14,072 nucleotides of DNA from HyVt-443 sp964544655 (lineage in GTDB: Bacteria > Pseudomonadota > Gammaproteobacteria > Chromatiales > Chromatiaceae), in contig CAZJCM010000054.1 in NCBI GenBank assembly GCA_964544655.1, positions 1 to 14,072 of the forward strand, given 5' to 3'. Positions 1-7,251 of the stretch are shown here, piece after piece; the first letter of the stretch is position 1; every line of letters starts with the position of its first letter. A program made the position numbers and the translations under genes. The notes beneath the pieces were generated by a model that made no database searches, was not told where the DNA came from, and saw nothing but the letters and a program-made list of their open reading frames with translations.

Positions 1-998
1 TCCCCATCATGCGTGGCTGTTTCGGCGGCTGCACCTTCTGCTCCATCACCGAGCATGAAGGGCGCATCGTGCAGAATCGTTCTGAAGCGTCGGTGATTCG
101 CGAGATCGAGACCATCCGTGACACGGTGCCCGGCTTTACCGGCATCGTCTCCGATCTTGGCGGTCCCACCGCCAACATGTACCGCATGCGCTGCCGGGAG
201 AGCGGGATCGAGGACGCCTGTCGCCGCCTCTCCTGCGTCTTTCCCGACATCTGCAAGAACATGGTCACCGACCACCATCCGCTGATCAGCCTCTACCGGC
301 GGGCGCGGGCGCTGCCGGGGATCAAGCGCATCTTCATCGCCTCCGGCCTGCGCTACGACCTGGCGGTGCGGGACCCGGAGTACATCAAGGAACTGGTCAC
401 CCACCACGTGGGCGGCTACCTGAAGATCGCGCCGGAGCATACCGAGCAGGGCCCCCTGGAGATGATGATGAAACCGGGTATCGGCACCTATGACCGGTTC
501 AAGCGGCTGTTCGAGAAATACTCGAGGGAGGCGGGCAAGGAGCAGTATCTGATTCCCTATTTTATCGCGGCCCATCCGGGCACCACCGATGAAGACATGC
601 TCAACCTGGCCCTGTGGCTGAAACGCAACAACTTCCGCCTGGATCAGGTGCAGGCATTTCTGCCCACGCCACTGGCCCTGGCCTCGGCCATGTACCATAC
701 CGGGCGTAATCCCCTGCGCCGGGTGCGGCGTGGTCAATCCAAACTGCCGGTACCCAAGGGGCTGCGTCAGCGGCGGCTGCACAAGGCGTTCCTGCGCTAC
801 CACGATGCGGAGAACTGGCCGATATTACGCGAGGCGCTGAAGCGCATGGGACGGGCCGATCTGATCGGCAACGGCAAGCGCCATCTGGTGCCGGCCTGGC
901 AGCCGGCAGGGACGGGGGGACGGCAGCGGAACCACCAGCCTGCCAGACCGGGAGTGAAACGCAACAGACAGCAGAGAAAAACAACCGGCAGGAGGTAA
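1..998 (+). CDS. ygiQ: YgiQ-family radical SAM protein (UPF0313), 5' truncated
   Basis: The open frame runs in from before the window (first complete codon at 3); the first in-frame ATG at 9 is internal. About 330 C-terminal residues are visible out of the roughly 700 usual for the family, so the N-terminal half is missing. The visible part opens with the radical SAM cluster motif CxxxCxxC (RGCFGGCTFCSI), whose three cysteines bind a 4Fe-4S cluster that cleaves S-adenosylmethionine. It is followed by family-typical blocks such as SDLGGPTANMY, LKIAPEHTE and FLPTPLALASAMYHTG, and by the LIGNG..HLVP segment near the C-terminus. The last 35 or so residues are basic and low in complexity, as is common for this family tail. 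The substrate of YgiQ is not known. A terminator-like hairpin overlaps the stop codon, so this is probably the end of its transcription unit. Family assignment is firm; function is not. Confidence 0.93.
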   Translation, partial: PIMRGCFGGCTFCSITEHEGRIVQNRSEASVIREIETIRDTVPGFTGIVSDLGGPTANMYRMRCRESGIEDACRRLSCVFPDICKNMVTDHHPLISLYRRARALPGIKRIFIASGLRYDLAVRDPEYIKELVTHHVGGYLKIAPEHTEQGPLEMMMKPGIGTYDRFKRLFEKYSREAGKEQYLIPYFIAAHPGTTDEDMLNLALWLKRNNFRLDQVQAFLPTPLALASAMYHTGRNPLRRVRRGQSKLPVPKGLRQRRLHKAFLRYHDAENWPILREALKRMGRADLIGNGKRHLVPAWQPAGTGGRQRNHQPARPGVKRNRQQRKTTGRR

Positions 999-1023
999 CA
1001 TCCGATAGGCCCCTGCATTTTTT
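988..1023 (+). terminator. Candidate rho-independent terminator of ygiQ
   Basis: GCAGG-A-GG (988-995) can pair with CCCCTGC (1010-1016), giving seven base pairs with one bulged A and a 14-nt loop. Six T residues follow at 1018-1023. The left arm overlaps the last codons and abuts the TAA stop (996-998). The geometry fits an intrinsic terminator, although the loop is rather long. Confidence 0.45.
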
Positions 1024-1029
1024 GTATCC

Positions 1030-1109
1030 GCAGGAGCGGCGCTTCGCCTTGAAGATACGGGTCTCGAAGCATCTGAGGCGTCAATATCGCGGCGAGGCGC
1101 CACTCCTGC
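1030..1109. repeat. REP-like imperfect inverted repeat
   Basis: The arms at 1030-1048 (GCAGGAGCGGCGCTTCGCC) and 1091-1109 (GGCGAGGCGCCACTCCTGC) are reverse complements at 17 of 19 positions and enclose about 42 nt. The AGGAGCGGC...GCCGC style resembles extragenic palindromic repeats dispersed in many gammaproteobacteria. That it is a multi-copy family here is inferred; only one copy lies in the window. Confidence 0.6.
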
Positions 1110-1281
1110 TTAGTTCTGCTTTGTCAGATAACCCATGTGCATAGAACCCGGGTCGGTCAAGGCGCTCTGTGGGACGCCGTAAACCCATCCTTGGGGGCTT
1201 GGCGGCGGCATCCTTGCCGCCGACACCCACAGAGCGCCTTGACCGACCCGGCTCCAGGGTAATCTGACAAAGCAGAATTAA
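1110..1281. repeat. MITE-like element with nested inverted repeats
   Basis: The outer arms (1110-1134 and 1257-1281) match at 23 of 25 positions as an inverted pair. Inside them, 1148-1173 and 1226-1251 form a perfect 26-bp inverted repeat. The centre holds two small hairpins, each with a TCCT loop: CCCA/TGGG at 1184-1195 and CGGCGGCA/TGCCGCCG at 1203-1222. There is no open frame of note. The element has the form of a non-autonomous miniature inverted-repeat element, possibly inserted at a TA. The centre resembles intergenic repeats I know from other marine and sulfur-oxidising gammaproteobacteria, but copy number cannot be judged from one copy. Confidence 0.7.
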
Positions 1282-1300
1282 TCGGTAAACATGAGATCTA

Positions 1301-1330
1301 TTCGTGTTTATTTGCGTTCATTCGCGGCTA
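1301..1330. repeat. Three degenerate decamers (TTYGYGTTYA-like)
   Basis: Three consecutive 10-mers are related: TTCGTGTTTA, TTTGCGTTCA and TTCGCGGCTA. Similar strings recur between genes in many gammaproteobacterial genomes, so this is probably a fragment of a dispersed repeat. With the two preceding elements it fills the gap between ygiQ and the cyclase gene. I see no clear promoter in 999-1360. Confidence 0.4.
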
Positions 1331-1360
1331 AAATTCCCTTTTGATTGAACCAAGTAACCA

Positions 1361-2986
1361 ATGCCGTCGAATCGACACAGCCGCAAGCCCCGCTTCGGCA
1401 TCCGAAAAAAGATTCTGCTGTTTGCCCTGTTCGCCACCCTGGTGCCGTCTCTGCTGCTGGGCTGGATCGCCTATTACAAGACCGGGGAGATTCTGCAACA
1501 GCAGACGGAGCAGACCTTGCAAGGCGCTGTGGTCAGGTTGCGCACGGCCCTGGATGGCTGGCTGGCGGGGCAGTACCGGAATCTCGAGATCTTCTCCAAT
1601 TCTTTCGTTCTGATGGAGAATCTGCAGCGGTTCGTGGAGCAGCGACCCGCAGGTGCAGTGGCCGGCGAGGTTGCCGGTGAGACCAAGGCTGCGCGGCAAC
1701 TCACGGAATACCTGGATCTGTTGCGCGGCCAGACGCAGGATTATCGGCGTCTGCTGTTGCTGGATCTGGAGGGACGCCTGGTGGCGCAGAGTCCACAGAC
1801 GATGGCGCCGGCGCCATTTTCCGAGACCTGGCAGAAGCAACTGGACCGATACAACAATGTCCTGTTGCCGCTGGCGGAAGGGGAGGTGGGGGGCCAACGG
1901 TTGCTGTTGCTGGCGGTGCCGGTGCTGTCTCCGCGGGGGATTCGCACGGGCTATCTGGCGGCTGAGTTCGATGCCCGCGGGCTGGCGCCGCTGCTGCGGG
2001 ATAGTGCCGCCGGACAGCGGCTATTGCTGCTGAATGGCGACAAACGGGTGCTGCTTGCCGCACCGGTGACGGATGCCGGCGTCATGGTCGATATCTCCCT
2101 GCTGCAGCCGTTGCAGTTGCAGTTCTATCCTGGTCCGGGGGGCGGGAAGATGGTCGGCCTGTTCACTCATGTTGATCGATTGCCCTGGCTGCTGGTGGCG
2201 GAAGTGCCTTACCGGGACGCCTTTGCTGCGGTGGACCGGTTACGTGATCTGTCGCTGCTGCTCGCCCTGCTTCTGCTGGCCGGTTTTGGACTGCTTGCCT
2301 GGTTCGTGGCACAAAGTATCCTCTCTCCCCTCCGGCGTCTGACCGATGCAGCAGCCGAGGTGGCGGCAGGCAACCTGGATATCAAGCTGCAGACGAAGGG
2401 GCGGGATGAGTTGGGCCTCGCCATCAGGGTGTTCAATGATATGGTGGTGCGTCTGCGTGAGAGCCGGGAGCTGTTGCAGCGTATCTCCACCACTGATGCC
2501 CTCACCGGCCTGGCCAATCGGCGCCACCTCATGGATATCCTGGCGTTGCAGTTTCAGCGTTTTCAGCGCAATGGCATCCCTTTCTCTCTGCTGATGGTGG
2601 ATATCGATCACTTCAAGCGGATCAATGACACCTATGGACATCTCGCCGGTGATGCGGTGCTGGAGCGAGCCGGGGCGTTGTTTCGTGAGCTGTTGCGCTC
2701 GGTCGACAGCGCCGGACGCTATGGGGGCGAGGAGTTTCTGGTCATTCTGGAACAGGCGTCCCCGGCGGAGGCGCTGCTGACGGCGGAACGCATCCGTGCT
2801 GCATTCGAACGGCTGGTGGTGCAAGTGGATGACCACACCATCCATTTCACCGTCAGCATCGGAGTCGCAACGGTGAGGCGGGGCGAGGCTGCCCAGGCTG
2901 ATCTGATCGGGCGCGCGGATACCCAGCTCTACCGGGCCAAACAGCAAGGCCGCAACCGGGTGCTGGCGGATACGACGGACGCCTGA
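1361..2986 (+). CDS. Membrane diguanylate cyclase with periplasmic sensor, HAMP and GGDEF domains
   Basis: A 541-residue inner-membrane protein that should make cyclic di-GMP from two GTP. The order is a basic N-terminus, a first membrane helix (about 18-39), a periplasmic region of about 255 residues that looks like a Cache-type sensor, a second helix (about 298-317), HAMP (about 318-372) and GGDEF (about 380-538). The active-site signature is RYGGEEF, with GGEEF at 455-459, and the metal-binding aspartate is in DIDHF (D414). RSVD at 446-449 lies exactly five residues before GGEEF, so the product-inhibition I-site is intact. Both features predict an active, feedback-controlled cyclase. The ligand of the sensor region is unknown. 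The start has only a weak ribosome site, but it places the basic segment just before helix 1. The gene ends one base from the convergent lipoprotein gene. Confidence 0.93.
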   Translation: MPSNRHSRKPRFGIRKKILLFALFATLVPSLLLGWIAYYKTGEILQQQTEQTLQGAVVRLRTALDGWLAGQYRNLEIFSNSFVLMENLQRFVEQRPAGAVAGEVAGETKAARQLTEYLDLLRGQTQDYRRLLLLDLEGRLVAQSPQTMAPAPFSETWQKQLDRYNNVLLPLAEGEVGGQRLLLLAVPVLSPRGIRTGYLAAEFDARGLAPLLRDSAAGQRLLLLNGDKRVLLAAPVTDAGVMVDISLLQPLQLQFYPGPGGGKMVGLFTHVDRLPWLLVAEVPYRDAFAAVDRLRDLSLLLALLLLAGFGLLAWFVAQSILSPLRRLTDAAAEVAAGNLDIKLQTKGRDELGLAIRVFNDMVVRLRESRELLQRISTTDALTGLANRRHLMDILALQFQRFQRNGIPFSLLMVDIDHFKRINDTYGHLAGDAVLERAGALFRELLRSVDSAGRYGGEEFLVILEQASPAEALLTAERIRAAFERLVVQVDDHTIHFTVSIGVATVRRGEAAQADLIGRADTQLYRAKQQGRNRVLADTTDA

Positions 2987-2987
2987 C

Positions 2988-3785
2988 TCACAGTTCCAGC
3001 AGATAATAGTAGATCCAGCCCTGCCGGTCATCTTCGCTGACCAGGTGGATCCACAAGCCGGAGTAGCCCAGGGCCTGCACCATGCTGCCCTGGGGGAGCT
3101 GGAACAGCACCCGGCTGTTTCTGCCGGGTTTCTCCCGTACATTGCTCTGTTTCCTTACCCGCAGGCGCAATGGTGTGGCGAACACCACTTCGGCGGCAGC
3201 GGCGGATTCTGCCGTGGCTTGATTGGCCGCCAGTTCATCCCCGGCCTGCAGCAGGCTGCGCGCCTTGTCGGCCAGATAGGCGGCGCCGTTATAGTTGCCC
3301 GCCTGCAGCTCCTGCCTCCCGGTGGCGAGCAGATCTTCGGCGTGATCGATGGTCTGGCGTTTGTCGCCACTTGCCTGCTCCCGGGCATCGTTCACCAACA
3401 GGGTGGCCTCGGCCAGCTTGGCCACTGCATCGGCCTTGCTGTTCAGGCTGCGTAATCGGGCCTGATTGCGGGCGGCCTCCTGCAGTGCCTGCTCATGGGC
3501 GTTGAGCAGCTGGTTGATCTCCGCCTGCTTGACCAGCAGCTGTAGTCGCAGCTCCGCCACCTCTTCGGCACGGCGGGAGAGCTTGCGCTTCAGCTCTTCG
3601 GTATTTTTTTGTTGCTCTTTGCTGTTTGCGGCTTCGGATGCGGCCTCAGGGGCGGCGGCCGATGCCTCCGGCTGGGCGCGAAATATCGGTGCCGGGGCCA
3701 CTTCGCGCTGCCTGGTGGCGCAGCCGGCTGCGGAGAGCAGTAGTGCGAGACATAGCGGCAGGAGGGCTGAGCGTGGCTTGTTCAT
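2988..3785 (-). CDS. Lipoprotein with coiled coil and C-terminal SH3b domain
   Basis: A 265-residue secreted protein. The N-terminus is a lipoprotein signal: positive residues, a hydrophobic stretch and the lipobox LSAAGC with the acylated cysteine at 22. An Ala/Glu-rich linker follows, then a long charged heptad-rich segment (about 55-120) likely to form a coiled coil, a helical segment, and a C-terminal bacterial SH3 domain (about 200-265) containing SNVREKPG and a GxWIHL-type strand. SH3b domains often bind peptidoglycan or peptides, so a cell-envelope role is likely; no enzymatic motif is seen. It is the last gene of a minus-strand cluster, 63 bp after the 79-residue gene. No strong Shine-Dalgarno precedes the ATG, but the signal peptide fixes the start. 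Specific function is unknown. Confidence 0.85.
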   Translation of the reverse strand: MNKPRSALLPLCLALLLSAAGCATRQREVAPAPIFRAQPEASAAAPEAASEAANSKEQQKNTEELKRKLSRRAEEVAELRLQLLVKQAEINQLLNAHEQALQEAARNQARLRSLNSKADAVAKLAEATLLVNDAREQASGDKRQTIDHAEDLLATGRQELQAGNYNGAAYLADKARSLLQAGDELAANQATAESAAAAEVVFATPLRLRVRKQSNVREKPGRNSRVLFQLPQGSMVQALGYSGLWIHLVSEDDRQGWIYYYLLEL

Positions 3786-3848
3786 TGGTAACTGTTCAGC
3801 ACGGTTTCAGGTCGGCTGAGGATGTTTGAAAGAGATGAATAGTTACGT

Positions 3849-4088
3849 TTATTGCAGCCATTCCACCAGGTAATAGAGCCGGAAACCCTCGGATGAGCGG
3901 GCCGGTCCGTAGACTTCTGCCGGATAGCGTTTTGCCGCCGGATCGGCGTCGCTGATGGCGTCTGTCGCCGATGCCTTGATCTCGACGCAGTTCTCCGGAA
4001 AGCGGTCACGCTGGCGCCGCGGGCTGTAGACCACGGCATACTGCTTCTTGACCAAGTCGTTGTCCGGGTCGATGAGTTGCGCTGACAT
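3849..4088 (-). CDS. Conserved small protein of unknown function (79 aa)
   Basis: A 79-residue soluble protein, without signal peptide or membrane helix, and not assigned to a named family. It is rich in charged and aromatic residues (VKKQYAVVYSPRRQRDRFPE near the middle, YGPARSSEGFRLYYLVEWL at the end). The ATG has a good Shine-Dalgarno (AGGAGCC, about 8 nt upstream). The gene begins only 12 bp after the stop of the regulator upstream, so the two are almost certainly co-transcribed and may be translationally coupled. I have the impression that similar short proteins accompany this regulator type in related gammaproteobacteria, but cannot verify that here. The single cysteine (C34, in ENCVEIK) is unremarkable. 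Confidence 0.75.
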   Translation of the reverse strand: MSAQLIDPDNDLVKKQYAVVYSPRRQRDRFPENCVEIKASATDAISDADPAAKRYPAEVYGPARSSEGFRLYYLVEWLQ

Positions 4089-4100
4089 GGATGGTGGCTC

Positions 4101-5528
4101 CTATTGTTCGAACGGATAGGGAAATGCGCTGCGCAGGTTCTCGTCGATGCGCAGGCGCCGGGAGAGGGGCGGAAAGGCGCGTTGGGGGCAGTCCGCGCGC
4201 TCACATACCCGGCAGCTAACGCCGATCTCTTCGACTGCGTTGGGGTCCTCCAGATCGAGACCGGTGGAGTAGACCAGCTCATGGGCGTGGCTGATCTCGC
4301 AGCCGAGGCCGATGGCAAACTTGCGTTGTGGCCGCAGGTAGCTGCCTCCGCTCTCATATACGGTACGGGCCAGGCAGAGGTAGGTCTTGCCGTCCGGCAT
4401 GCGCGCCAGCTGACGCAGGATGGTGCCGGGGGAGGCGAAGGCGTCATGCAGGTTCCACAGCGGGCAGACCCCGCCCAGACGGGCGAAGTGGAAGCTGGTG
4501 GCGCTTTGCCGTTTGGAGATGTTGCCGGCGATATCCACCCGCACGAAATAGAACGGTACGCCCTTGTTGCCCGGCCGTTGCAGGGTGCTGAGGCGGTGGC
4601 ACACCTGCTCGAAACTGGTGCCGTAGAGGCCGGACAGGCGCTCGATGTCGTAACTGAGGCGCCGGGCATCCTCCAGAAAGCGCTCATAGGGCATCAGGAT
4701 GGCACCGGCAAAATAGTTGGCCAGCGCCACCCGGCAGAGGGCGCGGGCGGCGGTGCTGGCCAGATCGGCGTGCTGGACCTTCTGTTCGATCAGGTCGTTG
4801 AATACCAGCAGGGCGATCTGGTGGGCCAGGTGGAAGGCGCGGCGGGAGGGGGACGAGGGTTTCGCCAGCCACAGCTGGCCTGTCTCCGGGTCATAGCGTT
4901 TCTGCAGGCCGTTCATTTGCTCCCGGTCTGCCAGTTGCACCTGGATGTGGCGGGTCCGCTCCAGGTAGTGTGTCAGGTCTGTGTGCAGGTGATCGATACG
5001 GAATCCTTCCTGGGCGAACAGCTGTTCGGCGGCCCGGTCCAGGGTGTCCATATGGTTCTTTTGCCGGTAGAAGAAGTCGCGCACATCCTCGTAGGGGAAC
5101 TGAGCGCCATGCAGGGCCTTGATCCGCTCCTCTCCGGCCACCGACTCGGCCAGGGTCTGATAGTCCCCTTGCAGCCGCTGATGGGCCTGGAACAGCTGCA
5201 GGAATCGCTCTGCCATGCGTGGCGAACTGGAGACCGCCTCACGCAGCTCCTGCACGGGTATTTCATCACCGAGGAACAGGGGATCGTTGAGAGCCTCGCG
5301 CAGTTGGTTGGTGCGGCGTTCCTCGTCCTCCGCCCAGTCGGTGAAGTCGATGCCCAGGGCCAGCTCCAGCTTGGTCAGCACGCGCCGGTTCAGCGGTCGG
5401 GCGTCATTCTCGATCTGGTTCAGGTAGCTGGCGGAGATGATCATTTTCTTCGCCAGCGCTGCCTGGGTCATGCCACGCTGCTCGCGCAGCTTGCGGATAC
5501 GGCTTCCGAAGTTGGTCAGCTGTTTCAT
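4101..5528 (-). CDS. ScfR/RamB-type transcriptional regulator (XRE HTH, IrrE-like, C-terminal Cys-rich)
   Basis: A 475-residue DNA-binding regulator. An XRE-type helix-turn-helix occupies about residues 7-60. The middle has an IrrE/ImmA-like region in which the usual HExxH zinc-peptidase motif is replaced by HLAHQ (233-237), so peptidase activity is unlikely. The C-terminal domain (DUF2083-like) carries C410, C439, C442 and C447 (GCEIS...SCRVCERADC), a possible metal or Fe-S site. Relatives such as RamB, MccR and PccR control acetate, glyoxylate and methylcitrate metabolism and sense acyl-CoA-type signals, so a short-chain fatty-acid sensing role is inferred. The frame extends upstream to 5687, but MKQLTNFGSRIRKLREQRGM matches the family N-terminus, so 5528 is chosen; it lacks a clear ribosome site. 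The gene is divergent from thrC and leads the cluster with the 79-aa protein. Confidence 0.88.
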   Translation of the reverse strand: MKQLTNFGSRIRKLREQRGMTQAALAKKMIISASYLNQIENDARPLNRRVLTKLELALGIDFTDWAEDEERRTNQLREALNDPLFLGDEIPVQELREAVSSSPRMAERFLQLFQAHQRLQGDYQTLAESVAGEERIKALHGAQFPYEDVRDFFYRQKNHMDTLDRAAEQLFAQEGFRIDHLHTDLTHYLERTRHIQVQLADREQMNGLQKRYDPETGQLWLAKPSSPSRRAFHLAHQIALLVFNDLIEQKVQHADLASTAARALCRVALANYFAGAILMPYERFLEDARRLSYDIERLSGLYGTSFEQVCHRLSTLQRPGNKGVPFYFVRVDIAGNISKRQSATSFHFARLGGVCPLWNLHDAFASPGTILRQLARMPDGKTYLCLARTVYESGGSYLRPQRKFAIGLGCEISHAHELVYSTGLDLEDPNAVEEIGVSCRVCERADCPQRAFPPLSRRLRIDENLRSAFPYPFEQ

Positions 5529-5567
5529 GGCGGTAGCGGGGTAACGGAAAATGAATTGGGTCGATAA

Positions 5568-5575
5568 TTGCACAA
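5568..5575. promoter_or_regulatory. Possible half-palindromic operator (TTGCACAA) upstream of scfR-like gene
   Basis: TTGCACAA has TTG/CAA symmetry and lies 40 bp before the regulator start in AT-richer DNA (AATTGCACAAAA). RamB-type regulators are reported to bind TTTGCAAA-like sites and to autoregulate. The match is short, so this is a weak candidate autoregulatory site. Confidence 0.2.
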
Positions 5576-5655
5576 AAGCGGGGATGGTGACAGTCACAGC
5601 ACGGGCTGCCGGGGATTGCATCGGTCTGACGCCGTATATGGTCCCCGCTTTCCTA

Positions 5656-5765
5656 TCCCGGAGGGTGTCTGCGGCCTGGCGACTCACATGGATGTGGGGA
5701 GGTAGAGCAATAGTCGTATGGCCGCAGTCGAGCCCCCAGGGATGGGTTTACGGTGTCCTCCGGGA
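5656..5765. repeat. Nested inverted repeat in the scfR-thrC intergenic region
   Basis: Perfect inverted pairs lie one inside the other: TCCCGGAGG (5656-5664) with CCTCCGGGA (5757-5765), CTGCGGCC (5669-5676) with GGCCGCAG (5720-5727), and CGACT (5680-5684) with AGTCG (5712-5716). A small hairpin, CACA-TGGA-TGTG (5685-5696), sits inside. Together they could fold into one branched structure of about 110 nt. It lies upstream of the thrC -10 box and inside the possible 5' leader of the minus-strand regulator. It could be an untranslated RNA structure or a degenerate mobile-repeat remnant; the sequence alone does not decide. Confidence 0.5.
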
Positions 5766-5774
5766 GAGGGAAGC

Positions 5775-5790
5775 AGCGGACTATTCCGCT
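5775..5790. promoter_or_regulatory. Perfect dyad overlapping the -35 region of the thrC promoter
   Basis: AGCGGA-CTAT-TCCGCT is a perfect 6-bp dyad with a 4-bp spacer. It overlaps the place where a -35 box would fall for the -10 at 5810-5815 (about 5787-5792), where no good -35 hexamer is present. Position and symmetry suggest a regulator site controlling thrC, but no known regulator motif is recognised. Confidence 0.35.
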
Positions 5791-5806
5791 CGGCCCCCGT
5801 CTGATT

Positions 5807-5815
5807 TGATATAAT
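5807..5815 (+). promoter_or_regulatory. Extended -10 promoter for thrC
   Basis: TGATATAAT contains a perfect TATAAT (5810-5815) preceded by TG-N (5807-5809), the extended -10 motif that lets sigma-70 act without a good -35 box. Transcription would start near 5822, giving a leader of about 27 nt. The Shine-Dalgarno GAGGA (5837-5841) lies seven bases before the ATG at 5849. Confidence 0.65.
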
Positions 5816-5848
5816 CGTTCGGATTCGAATAACGACGAGGATGAGCGC

Positions 5849-7240
5849 ATGCGTTATGTCAGTACCCGTGGGGGCGTGGAGCCGGTGACCTTCGCCGAGG
5901 CGGTGATGATGGGGCTGGCCACCGATGGTGGACTGCTGTTGCCGGATACATTTCCTCAGGTGGACGATACCACCCTCAGGCGCTGGGCCGGGCTTTCGTT
6001 CACCAACCTGGCGGTGGAGGTGATGCTGCCCTATGTGGCGGAGGATCTGACCCGGGAGGAGCTGACGCAGCTGGTGGATCGCTCCTATGCCAGCTTCAGC
6101 CATCCGGAAGTGACGCCGGTGGTGAAGCTGGGTCAGCAGTGGGTCCTGGAACTGTTTCATGGCCCTACCGCCGCCTTCAAGGATGTGGCGCTGCAGTTTC
6201 TCGGCAACCTGTTCGCGCTCCTGCTGGAGCGTAGCGATGGCCATCTGAACATCCTTGGCGCCACCTCCGGTGACACCGGCTCGGCGGCCATCTACGGGGT
6301 ACGGGGGCAGGCGCGCATCGATATCTTCATCCTCCATCCGTATCAACGGGTGTCGCCGATCCAGGAGCGGCAGATGACCACCGTGCTGGATGCGAATGTC
6401 CATAATATCGCCATTCGCGGCACCTTCGATGATGGCCAGCGCATCGTCAAAGAGCTGTTCAACGATCTTCAGTTCAAGGATGAGTACCGCCTCGGCGCGG
6501 TCAATTCCATCAACTGGGCCCGCATCCTGGCCCAGGTGGTCTATTACTTCTACGCCTGGGCGCGGGTCAGCGGCGGGGATCCGGCGCGCAAGGTGACCTT
6601 CTCCGTGCCCACCGGCAACTTTGGCGACATCTTCGCCGGTTATGTGGCCCGGCGCATGGGGCTGCCGGTGGAGCGGCTGATCCTGGCCACCAACCAGAAC
6701 GATATCCTCAGCCGTTTCGTCAATACGGGGGTCTACCAGGCGCAGGCTGTGCACCACACCATCAGCCCCTCCATGGATATCCAGATCTCCTCCAATTTCG
6801 AGCGCTATCTCTATTTCCTGATGGATGAGGATCCGGCCAAGGTGAAGGGCCTGATGGAGCAGATGGCCCGGGAAGGCAAGCTGGAGGTCCCGCCTGAGAA
6901 GCGCGAGCAGGTGGCGGCCCTGTTCCATGCGGAAGCGGTGAGTGAGGCGGAGACCCTGGAGCAGATCCGTGCCACCTACGAGGCGGATGATTATATCCTC
7001 GATCCCCATACCGCGGTTGGTGTTCGTGCCGCCCAGGCGTTCCCGGACGCCATCTGTCTGGCCACCGCCCATCCGGCCAAGTTCGCGGATGCGGTGCAGC
7101 AGGCGATCGGCATCGAGGCGCCACCGCCGCCGTCCCTGCAGGGGCTGATGGAGAAGGAGACCCGTTGCGAGCTGCTGGATGCCGATAGCCAGGTGATCAA
7201 GTCGTACATCAAGAGTACCCTCGCCCAGTCCCGGGACTGA
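5849..7240 (+). CDS. thrC: Threonine synthase
   Basis: A 463-residue PLP enzyme converting O-phosphohomoserine and water into threonine and phosphate, in the cytoplasm. The N-terminus MRYVSTRGG is typical for the proteobacterial (class II) type, and the length fits. The PLP-binding lysine is K111 in HGPTAAFKD. The phosphate-binding ATSGDTGSAA motif is present, followed by VNSINWARI and VPTGNFGD, all hallmarks of ThrC. A strong extended -10 promoter and a good Shine-Dalgarno precede it. The gene for the next step in the pair begins 11 bp downstream. Homoserine dehydrogenase and homoserine kinase are not in the window. Assignment is firm. Confidence 0.97.
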   Translation: MRYVSTRGGVEPVTFAEAVMMGLATDGGLLLPDTFPQVDDTTLRRWAGLSFTNLAVEVMLPYVAEDLTREELTQLVDRSYASFSHPEVTPVVKLGQQWVLELFHGPTAAFKDVALQFLGNLFALLLERSDGHLNILGATSGDTGSAAIYGVRGQARIDIFILHPYQRVSPIQERQMTTVLDANVHNIAIRGTFDDGQRIVKELFNDLQFKDEYRLGAVNSINWARILAQVVYYFYAWARVSGGDPARKVTFSVPTGNFGDIFAGYVARRMGLPVERLILATNQNDILSRFVNTGVYQAQAVHHTISPSMDIQISSNFERYLYFLMDEDPAKVKGLMEQMAREGKLEVPPEKREQVAALFHAEAVSEAETLEQIRATYEADDYILDPHTAVGVRAAQAFPDAICLATAHPAKFADAVQQAIGIEAPPPPSLQGLMEKETRCELLDADSQVIKSYIKSTLAQSRD

Positions 7241-7251
7241 GGGGTGGCACG

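Noticed and set aside
4104..5567. Long open frame of 487 codons on the plus strand, antisense to the regulator.
   Set aside because: It is the shadow of a GC-rich gene with a clear HTH and IrrE-like architecture; no ribosome site and no recognisable domain.
5684..7072. 462-codon open frame on the minus strand, antisense to thrC.
   Set aside because: His-, Gln- and Gly-rich low-complexity product typical of antisense frames; thrC motifs are unambiguous on the other strand.
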